From Pagrus major (taxonomy: Eukaryota; Chordata; Actinopteri; Spariformes; Sparidae): a DNA stretch of 64,000 nucleotides. A model generated the notes under the pieces. That model was not told where the DNA came from. It ran no database searches and worked only from the letters and a program-made list of their open reading frames with translations. A program made the translations under genes and the position numbers. The stretch lies in NCBI RefSeq assembly GCF_040436345.1, contig NC_133221.1:25435665-25499664 (forward strand), read 5' to 3'. Below, one piece after another: positions 1 through 11,000 of the stretch. Positions within the stretch are counted from its first letter, which is position 1. Each line of letters begins with the position of its first letter.

Positions 1-95
1 TGGGCCGGAGCCAACATTACAAAAAGTGAGGCAGTTGGACAAAGCGAGAGGACGACTGGAAGCTCGGCGCAGAAGGAAGGCTCCTGCCATCAACG
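1..95 (+). CDS. 3' end of an unidentified exon (partial)
   Basis: The first 95 bases look like the end of an exon cut by the window edge, because they finish at a strong donor (CAACG|GTGAGT). The frame starting at base 2 is open and gives a basic stretch ending LEARRRRKAPAIN, with the exon ending in phase 1. The frame from base 1 is also open; the third frame has a stop. I do not recognise the protein. It may be the end of an upstream gene or an upstream leader/alternative first exon of the FXR-like gene, whose second coding exon also takes a phase-1 donor. Not resolvable from the window. Confidence 0.4.
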
Positions 96-2002
96 GTGAG
101 TCCTCAGACCGCATCTTTAACAGAAATGTTCATAAGCTGACACACATGTTGTTTTGTGATCTTTGACCTCTGCAGGTCCGCATTTACTGTCCTTATCTAC
201 AGGGGTTTAAATTAGGGATAATTAACATTTCATTTTGTAATTGTTCCTCTCAGTGGATTCTCTTTTCGACCCTTTACTGCCATTACAACCTAGCTGATAG
301 TAGGAGTTTGTTTTGTTTCGCTCACATAAAACAAGAAACCTAAACACACAACATGAGCGAGCTGACGGCAAAAAGCAGACAACAGATTCAGCAGTAAACT
401 ACTTCCCAGGCCTTTAAAAGACGAATGAAATCAAAGTGTTTGTCCACCACGTTACGTTGCTCCACCAAATGAAAATCTCCTCTTAAATTGTAGGCCGACC
501 TCTTGAGAAACTTTACAAATCAGTTTTCTGTCACAGCATATTAAAGCAACATTGCCTCTGACCCCGACCATGTCATGAACAGTGGATACAAATTGTTACC
601 ATAAATATTTACTTTGAAGGGCCTTGAATACTGTCCTCTGTAATCTCCACGGATGTATCTTTGTTTGTCGTCTTAATTTGTGTCTTCTCTGTGATTTTGC
701 AAATGGAGCTGCTGTGATGCAAGAAAAAAAAAAAATCAGACTCGATCTGACAATAATGTTTTATCAATCAATCATAAATGATGGTTAAGATGGTGAGAAG
801 AATCCTGTAAAACGTTGTGCTACTTCTTCTAGTTGTGCTACATTTCTGGCTGAGACTGGTCGACCTCAGTCCAAGGTTTCCAGTGCGATCCACACCAGCT
901 GATTAGAGTTAAAGGTACTACTATGATGCCAGTTTTTACACACTACTTAATCAAGGGTACTGTTTGTTTAAGGAATTCAGTGCATTTCATTTGTACCAAA
1001 ATAGACATAACATAGAGGAGAAATGAGCAAACAACATGGTTTGAAAGTCCAATCTCACAATAACCTCTACAGATTGGAGGAAACGCTTTCAAATAAATAC
1101 TTTATCATTTGACGATTTACATTCCTTCTCATGAAGGAACCACACTCACTCACTCACTCACTCGCATACGCTCAAACATAAGCTATGGACTTTACTCACG
1201 AATACTGAGGCCACTTTAACGTAAGCGTCAGTTTCCTGCGAGGATCAGTAAACAGTCTAGGCCATTATCGAGCTGCAGCTACCAGCCAGCAGCTCTCTGA
1301 TAAAGAGAGGATCACGCCACATGGAGAACAGGATTTATGATGTGCAGAATATATCTCCAGGCATTGGGCTGTGAGTGATTCAGGACTAATGAGTGTAGGG
1401 GGTTTGCACATGCAATCAGTTTGTTCTGGAAAAGTTGTTTCAGTGTTTGGTCGATTAACATTTGTGTTGCGTGGAAATGTTAGACTTTGCTCAGTCGCTC
1501 TTCTCTCTGGAATCTTGGTGCAAAGAAAACAAAGTAATAACACAAACGCTCCCGAGTCCAACTAACCACGAACTAACCACGCTTGGTGTGAACGTGCCCT
1601 AAAGGTCTTCCCCTCCCTCCCCTCTCCTCTCCTCTCCTTCTTCTCTCGTGACACACATCTCCCATGGGGCGAGCCCTCGTAGTCAGGCCCGTGTCCAACA
1701 ATGTGTCCGATAGTGTGAGACTTCCAGAAGATCCATGGCGACTTCTGCACGCTCTCAGATATTGTCCCTATCGCTTAGTGTCGCTCTGAGCGCTGCTGCC
1801 TGCTCTCTACCCTCCGTCCATTTCTCAGAGGTTACAAACAGTTGGAGGAATGGCTCATTTGTTGTTGTTTTTTTTGGAGGCCCATATGTGTTGGGACATG
1901 ACAAGAGAAATAACAACAGACCATCTCTTCTTCAGCAGTGCATTCATGGCATTTCAGAAACTACCACCGATCTGTCATATGAAGGCAGATGATGCTGTTC
2001 TA
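96..2002. other. Non-coding stretch, intron or intergenic
   Basis: No convincing exon was seen. It contains a short CACT tandem repeat (about 1143-1163) and a CT-rich patch (about 1607-1645). Small open frames here lack codon bias and recognisable motifs. Confidence 0.5.
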
Positions 2003-2398
2003 TTAAAGGAGCAGTTCACCTCAAAATCAAACATACATATTTTTCCTGCGAGCTAACTAAGCTAGCTAATGTTACAGCTCAGCCGAGAATGACGCCATAA
2101 ATGTTTAAATCCCACACTGTCACGAGAATTAGCCTCCGGTCCATGAGGAGACGCACACTTCCCTCTGTGCAGTGATACAGTTTGCGGGTGTAGTTTGGTA
2201 GAAAGAAAACAGGTACATGAAACTGCTGCTTTTTCAAATGTGTTTTTTGACACTAGTTCCGTTATACTCTAAAGAAGGCAGACATCGTATATCACCAAAA
2301 TTCAGCTACTCACACCAAAACAATCTAGATGGATAAATTGGACTACTGGTAAGAGGAAAAATATGTATTTTTGATTATGGGATGAACTGTCCCTTTAA
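2003..2398. mobile_element. MITE with about 45-bp terminal inverted repeats
   Basis: The left end reads TTAAAGGAGCAGTTCACC and the reverse complement of the right end reads TTAAAGGGACAGTTCATC. The similarity runs inward for about 45 bases to a shared ATACATATTTTTCCT. There is no coding capacity. This is a small non-autonomous DNA transposon, superfamily not assigned. Its right edge overlaps the left edge of the next element at TTTAAAGG. Confidence 0.75.
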
Positions 2399-2731
2399 AG
2401 GTGCAATATGTAAAAAATTGGGTCCTTATTGAATTCATACAAATATGGGCAGCACATCACCAGAATAACCGTTAACGCCTGCCAACTGTAGCTGCCTTTT
2501 GCCAGTTAGCTTAGTTATCTCAGTTAGCCGTGCGGCTAGCGCTCCAGACTGCAGGCTCGGAGTGGTGTTATGAAAAAGGACAGGCCTTGGCTAGATGGTT
2601 AGCATGCTAACTTCAGTAGATATTTCTTCCACACAATACTAAAACGTCTTTGATATGAGATTAAAACTACTTTTGGTGCATATTCTGTGCATAATTTTAG
2701 TTTATTAGTAAATTCTTATATATTGAACCTT
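2396..2731. mobile_element. MITE of the AAGGTGCAATATGTAA family, copy 1
   Basis: The left end is TAAAGGTGCAATATGTAA. The right end, reverse complemented, is AAGGTTCAATATATAAGAAT. The interior carries the GTTAGCATGCTAACTTCAGTAGATAT segment in diverged form, shared with the copy at 17.4-17.8 kb. Non-coding. Confidence 0.7.
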
Positions 2732-3765
2732 CAAGTCTGCGTATTAGCATTAAAGAACTGCTGATAGAGACGTCCATTATTAGGCCGTTTCCCTTTCCAT
2801 GATTTGAAATATATTCAGGTAATGCAGTGAATGTCTAACTAAGGCTAATGCCCAGGCTGAAAATAAGTAAATATTTCTACCTAACAATACAAGATAACTC
2901 ATCTAGTAGTCTAGGAACTTTCTCAAAACATGTGTCAACACATTTAAAACGGGGCAAAAGGGGCAGCTTATTCCAGTAATATCAAGAAAATCAAAGACGT
3001 TGTTGAAACTAGAATAAAATAAGTGTTACATTATGAGATTTGTTTTACAGTGGTCATGGCATAAATCTCTCTGGCTTTAGGAATATACTGACGTTAAGTT
3101 TCATGTCACGATGAGGCTGACGTTTCTGGGCTGATGGATTCCTCAAGCACACCATGAATTGAAATTTGTGGTTTTAAGTGAAATGTCTCAACTCAGGATT
3201 TAATAACTTTGTGGTCCATTGACTTTCACCATCATATATCAGTTTTGAAATGTCACATACTTTGGTATATGACCAAATATTTACAAAAATAATCAAATTT
3301 CCATTGGTGTCAACTCTACTTTGTTCTTTGGATTGAATGCCTTGACATTTTGTACAGATGTTCATGGTCCCCAGTGGCTAATCTTTGGTGACTTTGATGA
3401 TCCCCTGACAATTAAAAATCTAAAATGTGGCTTTCTGAGTCATGCAGCCACGTTGCAAAATTCATGTTTGTGTGGTTTTATATTGAAACATAAGTTATTG
3501 GTGGTTTCTGATATGTAGGACACATTTTTGTCTTTATGTATTTGCTCTCTTTTAGATTGTGCTTTTTCCTGAAGTACAATCGATTTTGAAGCGGTGTTGT
3601 CATCGTGCACTGTGATCACATGTGTGCCTATTTACCCTTTGGACATAATCTTCAAAGCAAAGACAACAGAATTCCTGAGTCATTTGTCACTGAGATCGAT
3701 CGTGAAGTGAAGGCTACAGCGTCAGTCAGCGTTAGTGGCTCTTCTGTAACCCTCTGCTATCCACA
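2732..3765. other. Non-coding stretch
   Basis: AT-rich sequence with no exon, RNA gene or repeat that I can support. Confidence 0.4.
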
Positions 3766-3838
3766 GGCCAGTCCTGGTTCCCATAATGAGCCAGTGAAAG
3801 GAATGATATGCGGGTGGGAGGACGCCATTAATCCTCGG
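3766..3838 (+). other. Candidate leader exon upstream of the FXR-like gene
   Basis: A 73-base segment is bounded by a pyrimidine-rich acceptor (CTCTGCTATCCACAG) and a donor (CCTCG|GTAAGC). Only phase 0 is open, and it does not fit the phase of exon 1-95 in either open frame. If real, it is most simply a 5' untranslated exon. Transcript data would decide; splice-site quality alone supports it. Confidence 0.25.
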
Positions 3839-4102
3839 TAAGCATGCTGCATGTCAAACGGCCATGCTCAGAGATTTACGGGCCAGTGTTGAGGTCACTC
3901 CTCGGTCTCCTCTGGGCGGTTCAGGCCTCGACTCCTTTCACTCTGCCCCGGCCTGGTTCACTGTCTGTGGGGGAGGCGGAGGTCCCGGAGCCCCTTAAAT
4001 CTAACTGCTGTCCAATATTAACTGCAGCACAAACAGAACAGCGGTAAACAAAGGGCAGAGTAAACACACTCCCAAGAGAACAAACATGCACAGATACAGT
4101 CA

Positions 4103-4175
<73 letters not shown>
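4103..4175. repeat. (CA)n microsatellite
   Basis: About 36 uninterrupted CA units. The long Cys-Val open frames on the opposite strand are an artefact of this repeat. Confidence 0.97.
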
Positions 4176-4178
<3 letters not shown>

Positions 4179-4460
4179 GTTGACAGCTCAATATAAGTAG
4201 TAGAGTTTGTTTCATTTGAATTGAACCTGTAAAAAGCTTCATAAGCAGGATTTAGTCATTGATCAGGAAAAAATAAACTTTTAACAGTTGATTTCATGAT
4301 GGGAATTATTTTATTTGACTCATCAGATTAATGTTTCCTTTGCCCAGCCCAGCTGTTGCATTCTGGGACACATCCATTCAGGCCAAGCCTCAGTACAAAC
4401 ATGTATACAAACACCATGAGTGTTGAGTGACCCTCACTCTACCAATGAGGGAGGAGGTCT

Positions 4461-4514
4461 CCATCTATCCATCTATCCATCCATCCATCCATCCATCCAT
4501 CCATCCATCCATCC
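4461..4514. repeat. (ATCC)n microsatellite
   Basis: About 13 tetranucleotide units; the first few are imperfect (CTATCC). Confidence 0.95.
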
Positions 4515-4911
4515 TCCTTGCCTGTCTTTTGATCTGTGAAGTCCCGGGTCAGGTCCAGCTGTTTGGACCACGGCCCCGTCCCTGCCCTTCCTGGGTGTCC
4601 CCTCTTTTCCGATCGTCTATCCCCCGGGGACAGTTAAGACCTCCTCTAGCACATCATCCACCACAGACCAAGAGCCTCAGCTGCACTCTTGCTCTCTGCC
4701 TTTTAAAAATAGGCTGGGATATCAGCCTGGACAGCTAAGAGACCTGCACGCATCCTGGGGATTGAGGAATGTCTCCGCACTTCCCAGATCCTTCATATCT
4801 GTGTGAATCCTCTGAGTAATTGTCTCTGTGTGTGTGTGTATGTTTATATCTTTGCATGTGTGTGTGAAGATAGACCCGTATTACAAGCGAAAGAGAGGAT
4901 CTTCTGTCCAG

Positions 4912-5011
4912 ATGAGAGAGTGGACTGAGTTGGAGATGAGCTTTTCGGCAGGGGGGTTTCTCTCCGCCTCAGATGGTTACTGCTCCACAGAGCAGCAGCT
5001 CCAGTACTATG
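4912..5011 (+). CDS. nr1h5: FXR-like coding exon 1
   Basis: Encodes residues 1-33, ending EQQLQYY, with donor G|GTGAGT in phase 1. The upstream frame remains open to 4828, so the true 5' edge of the exon is unknown. The first in-frame ATG in a plausible context is at 4912; an alternative is at 4936. Confidence 0.75.
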
Positions 5012-8000
5012 GTGAGTCCACGGTGACACAATTGTCTCTGCTTCTGTCTCCTCCACTTTTTTCCCACTATGGCTTCACCTTTAAATTTCTCTTCTTCTTC
5101 TTCTACTTCTGTTTTTTCGTTTTCTTCTCTAAAATAAGTTATGTAATGAATGAATCCTTTGCGTAATAGACTGATATGTTAGGTCATAATGCTCTGTCTC
5201 GTTGACATGTGACACCAGTACATTTAAACACGCCTATGAGAAAGAACAGGGAAGACAAAAAGAGATTTGACTATGTGGAGACATTTTTACTTGCAAAGCA
5301 CTTTCAGTGTTATCAGTCAAAGCTAAATGAATTCAAATGATGCTTTGTGACATCGCTGGTTTCTCTGGCACTCAGGGAGACACAATGTTTTTCTTTTGTT
5401 AAAGGTTGTTTCACCCAAATTACTGAAATCATTTTCTCACTTCCTTCAGATAGTTTTGGCTGTGTGTGTTTGAATGGAATACATTTCCTTTGTGGTGCTC
5501 CCAGCTTTGACAAATTACATTAAGAATTTTTTTATAGTGACTTTTTCTTTAGTAGAATGTATTTCCCAAGAAAATGTAAGAAGTACTCAGATCTTGTACT
5601 TAAAGTAGCAATACCACAGTGATGAAATGCTCTGTTACAAGTTACAAGACATGTACGAGTCATGTGTTTACATTTTTAAGTTAAGTAAAGGTAAAAAAGT
5701 GTAAGCATCTTTATACTTAAAGTACCAAAAGTAAAAGTGGAAGAAAGGCATATTTCAGAATAATGTTTATTTTATTCAGTGCTGTAAAAAGTGCCCAAAA
5801 GGTAAACTTGAGTAAAACTAAAGATATCGTGCTGAAATATTACTCTGGTAAAAGTGAATTTTAATCAAATAATATAATATTTATATTTATATTTATATTA
5901 TAATAATATTTTTGATCAAATACATTTATTTAAAAATGCAGGTGATCTGTAGAGTGGCTAGGAACTAAAGTTAAATAAATGTAGTGGAGTAAAAGTACAA
6001 TATTTGACTCCAAATTGTACTTAAGTACAGTACTTGAATAAATGTACTTAGTTACATTCCATCAGTGATTATATAATTGGATTATAATTATTGATGCATG
6101 AATTTGTTAATCAATAATGTTGAAGCTGGCAAAGGTAGTTTAAGCACTACAGTAGTTTATCAGCTAGGTTGTTTGTGAATCTTCTCTCAATAAAGATTTA
6201 TATTGATTTATAATATTACAGCGTACTGTTTTTGCTGATTATATTTTGTATAATTGAACCAAATCTGCAAGGTTTTAAAACAAATGGAGTCGAGTAAAAA
6301 CAGCAATATTTACCTATAAAGTAGCAGAAAATTGAAATACTCAAGTAAACTTTAGGCACCTCAAAACTGTACTTAAGTATTGTACATGAGAAAGTGTACT
6401 TAGTTACTTTCCCCAAAATGAGAATAGTTTACAGTTTTCACCTGGTTCACCTGCACAAATGAAACACCAAACGATCGGCATGGTTCGACACCACCTGAGA
6501 GATTTTTTTCTTTTTCATGTTATTCTGATTTGAGTGAACTGACCCTTTAAAGTGACACAAACATCGACAGGACGGCTAACGGACCTGTTACACTGCTGCT
6601 GCGACCTCAGTCCTAACAGGATCACTCATGTCAATTAGCATTTTCTCAACGTGTGTCAGCTGACTGCTTATTTCATCAGTCGGATGTTAACTCAAAGTGA
6701 GACTGTTGAACTTCTGAAAGAAGAAATAAAACATTCTCCTTCTTACAAAAATCAAAAGTCATGAGCAATGAAATACAGCATTGCTCAACTCACATCACTC
6801 AGGGGTTTTCTGCTATTGCTTTACTTGTTCCAATATGACCTGTAGCTTATGGTGGCTAATGTTAGCTTCCATTAGCAAACTTTAGGTCGATATGATCATT
6901 ACTTGTGTTTCACCGAAGTTACGAGGGCTCGCTTTAAGTAAATGGGTCATCTATACATTAAATTGTTACACAACGAGGATGTGACTGCAGTCTGTGTGCA
7001 GCACAGCCTCGTCTCATTCACTCTCACAGTTGATGAATGAATGGTGAGAGTTTATTTACCGCCTTTGAGAACTGGACGACGTGAAAAAAAAAGTTCATGA
7101 GGAGGTTCAGCCGGCCCGCTGCATTCACAGCACGCAGGGAGGCCGAGCGTGCGTCGGAGGATCTATTTATACTGACGTGTATCATCAACAAATTCCCTCT
7201 CTTGTCTCCCCTCCTGCCCCGAGGAGCAGCGGGAGGTGAGGGGTTGGAGGGGCAGCTACGGGGGGTAGTTTGCTGGTGTTGTTTGGCTCCCCCAGTGTGC
7301 GTGGGATGGAAGGGAGGCTGAGGAGTGTTTAGACAGTGCTCAAATGGTTTACAAACAGTGCGAATCACAGCTCTGTCACATGTCGAGTAAGCAAGGACCC
7401 CCCCGAAACCATCGCCGCCACAGTCTGGTAAAGACAGGAAACATCTGGAGAGAGCACACAGAGGAGACAAAAGGAAGGAGAAAAGAGGGGTTGATGAGTG
7501 ACCTTTAGCATTATGATTCTGTTGACATCTATTTGATCAGCAGCGGGATGTCAATCTACTAGATACACCAGTTTTCCACATCTGCTGTCATCAAAACCTC
7601 TAAAAGTTGTCCTACAAAACCAAAGTTAATAAAAATAACTAATTTAAAAGAAAAGTTCAAGACTTAAGTAAATATTTGTTCTTGCTGAGAGTTAGATGAG
7701 AAGATCATGTCATGCACTACATCTGAAGTTATAGCCAGGAGGCAGTCAGCGTAGCTTAGCATAAAGACTGGAAGCAGGGGAAACAGCTAGCGTGGCTCTG
7801 CAGCACAAGGTAACAGAATCCACCTCACAACACCTCTGCTCCTCAGTTAACCAGCGATATTTTGTCTGCTTAATCCCTACATGTTCTGGTTTCACAGGGA
7901 GCTATGTAGTGGACTATTTCCTGACCGGGTGCAGTGACTTCCTGGCGTTGCCACTGGTTCAGTCAATAAATGAGCATCAGAGATGCTGGGTTGTATTTTT

Positions 8001-11000
8001 ATATTTTAATCTTTGGACAGGCCAAGCTGTTTTTACTTCTTTCAATCTTTATGCTAAGCTACGCTAAGTGTCTGCTGGGTCTGCCTTCATATTTAGCTCA
8101 AAGACGCAAGAGCAGTGTTGATCTTCTCGTCTAACTCTCAGACTGGCCTCAGTATCAGCAGATAATTGATATTAAAGGATCGTTATATAAAAACACATTT
8201 TGTGACCAGGATATCCCTATATATGACTGAAAGAGAAATTATTACGGTAGCTTATAACCATAACTTCAAATAACCTCTTGCTCCAGGCCCTGTCCAATAA
8301 TCCATCAATTGTCACCAATGGCTGAGGCCAAACTATGGACTAAAATTAAGGATATCACAGCCTTTACTTTAATTTGGCATGTTAACATCAGTAGATATCT
8401 CTTCAACACAAGACAGACAACATCGCAGAGCTACAATGATGGTTGGTTTGTTTCCCTGACAAAGTTAAAAGGGAGACAACAATACATGTTTTTTTTCGAC
8501 ATAATCAGACTGATATTACTGTCAGTCCTCATCTTCATGCAACATGTTTACCCTTTAAATGTCCATCTCCAGCAGTCGTGAGACTCGGGACAGTTGGGTG
8601 GGCTCTCCGTTTAATCAGTGCAGAACAGATCCCACAGCAGTCCCAGTCATACCGGACCAGCTGTACTTTCAGAGGCTGCCAGTGGTCACACATGTTTTCT
8701 CAGAGGAGACAGGCTTTACGAAAACACAAGCTGTTGACCCACGCTCAAAGACGTCTCGGTCCGTCACAACACTGAACGACCATTACAGGCCGAACCAAGC
8801 ATCCAGAAACGAGGATCAAAAAATCCTAAATGGCACTTGGAGCTCTCAGCTGCATCCTGTTTCAGCAGTCTGAGCGAGTTCACAAGGTCTCACTCTCAGC
8901 TTTTTATTGTATCCCTGAAGAGCCATTAAAGCAGTGAAATCACACGAGTCACGTAAGACCACATTCCTGTGACCTCCTTTGACTTTGTAATGGCGTAATA
9001 GTGTTTCCTTGAAACACTCATTCATGTTTCTGGTCTTGGTAATGCAGTTGCTCTGTTGTTCCAGATGTGAAACGGCTTACTGGGGCATGTTTACACCTTA
9101 ATCAGGTGTCTGTACATTCTTTGTTTTTACAGAAAATGACTGAGATGGTGAGAAATGAAGTCACAACTGTACACAGATGGACTTGGATACTGTTGTCATG
9201 TAAACAGGGAAATGAAGAACCAGGTTTCTCATGTTTCATGTAAACATATCCTTAGTGAGATCAAACCCAGGATAAGACTGAAAACCGGTAAAACTAGTAC
9301 ACATGTAAACATACTTGTTCTTAAAGGAAAATCTGGCGTTACTGTATTTATTTTTTTTTATTGTCAACAAACCAAATGAAAAGACCAATGCCAACGGGTA
9401 GTTCATCTGTCTCTCAGTAGTTTCTGACCTCCCTTCCCTCACTGTGGCTCTCGATGGGTCCTACTGTTCGCAGAAATCTGAACATTTAAATTTACGTAGC
9501 AATTACGTAGAATTGGATCAAAACGTACTACATTGCCCATATTCATCATAATGAAGGAACATGTCACCCAGGTTTTGGACATCAATGGAGCTCGATGGCA
9601 CAGAGGAATAAGATATACCAGGTTTAAGTTTCACAGACAATACTTGGAATGTAACTGAGTACATTTACATTTACTCATTAATGCTACTTAAAGGTGCAAT
9701 ATGTAAGAATTTTAGTTGAAAACAGCCAAAAAAAAACAAAAAACTAAAATTATCAACAGAATGCAAAGAAATAAGTTTGGATGTTATGCCATCTATGTTT
9801 TGATAATAATGGATGTTAGCATGCTAAGCAGCTAGCCCCGGCACATCACAGTCCAAAGCTACAGAACTGGTGGTGTAAACACTAACATTCCCCTGATGCT
9901 CCGAGCTCCCAGTCCAGACCACTAGCTACATGGCTAACTGAGCTCTCTAGCTCATTCTGTCTCTGTATATACAGTACATACATACCTGTAAATGTATGTA
10001 TAATTTACTTTGAATTGTACTTCGAATTGTTGCCAGAAAATTACATTTGATACTTAAGTATGTTTTTAAGACTTTTTTGAGCAATATTTTAACAAGATAT
10101 AAATACTTTTACTCAAGTATTACTTTTGGGTACTTATTACAACACTGAAGGCTGCACTAGAGAGGATACAACATTTTCCAGGAAGTAACAGTTTTCTAAG
10201 AAGTTACAAGTTCATCTAATTTCCCTCAAACTCTTTCTTTTATTCTTTTTCAAAATGGCATCAGATCACAAATCTGAACACAAAATTGCAAATGTTGTAT
10301 TTGGAGTAATCAATTACTAAAACTTTTTGCCCTTTCGCTTCCATCGTCCTCATTTTCAGACCTGCTGGCTGACCCTCTGGGCTACCCCCTGCAGGACCCT
10401 GACCTCCAGCTGCTCCCTTACAGCCAACAACAGTACAGCCATGCCAACCTGCCATTCTCCCTCTACGGCTCTCCACCCTCCTCCACCTCCTCTCCCTCCT
10501 CCTCCTCTTCTTCCTCCTCGCAGCCCTGCCATCCTGCCTACCACTACAGCCCTCATTGCCTGGAGGCCCCGTGTGATCCCAACCCCGAGCCCCACTGTGG
10601 GGGCCTGGTCCAGGGCCTCGGGGCCGTAGGGTTGCCTCTGGGGCGGAGGACACGGGTGGGCATGGGAGGGAAGATCAGAGGTCAGGACGAGCTGTGTGTG
10701 GTGTGTGGTGATAAAGCGTCAGGGTATCACTACAACGCTCTCACCTGTGAGGGATGCAAAGGTATTTCTCACTTTTGTCTGCCAACTTTTTATTCTTTGT
10801 ATATTTGTGTTCTAAAATGAATGTTCTCACCCTCACCTGGTCCTTCTTTACCTGTAGGTTTCTTCAGGCGTAGTGTGACTAAAAAGGCGGTGTATCACTG
10901 TAAGAGTGGTGGTGGCTGTGAGATGGACATGTACATGAGGAGGAAGTGCCAAGACTGCCGGCTGAGGAAGTGCCGGGCTGTGGGAATGCTGGCTGAGTGT

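Larger units (their letters stand above)
5012..10359 (+). other. FXR-like intron 1 (5.3 kb), repeat-filled
   Basis: This is the largest intron of the gene. It contains at least four teleost DNA-transposon relics, listed separately. Elsewhere (6.4-7.6 kb and 8.2-9.6 kb) I see no exon or RNA gene. Confidence 0.7.

Noticed and set aside
3921..4242. Open frames rich in Cys-Val repeats on the minus strand
   Set aside because: They are translations of the (CA)n microsatellite.
7024..7470. A 148-codon minus-strand open frame
   Set aside because: No domain, no splice context and skewed composition; it lies in the FXR-like first intron next to repeats.
7792..8067. A 91-codon plus-strand open frame
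   Set aside because: It lies entirely inside a widespread teleost MITE.
10261..10653. A 130-codon minus-strand open frame
   Set aside because: It is antisense to the FXR-like A/B domain exon and only reflects its GC-rich, low-complexity coding.
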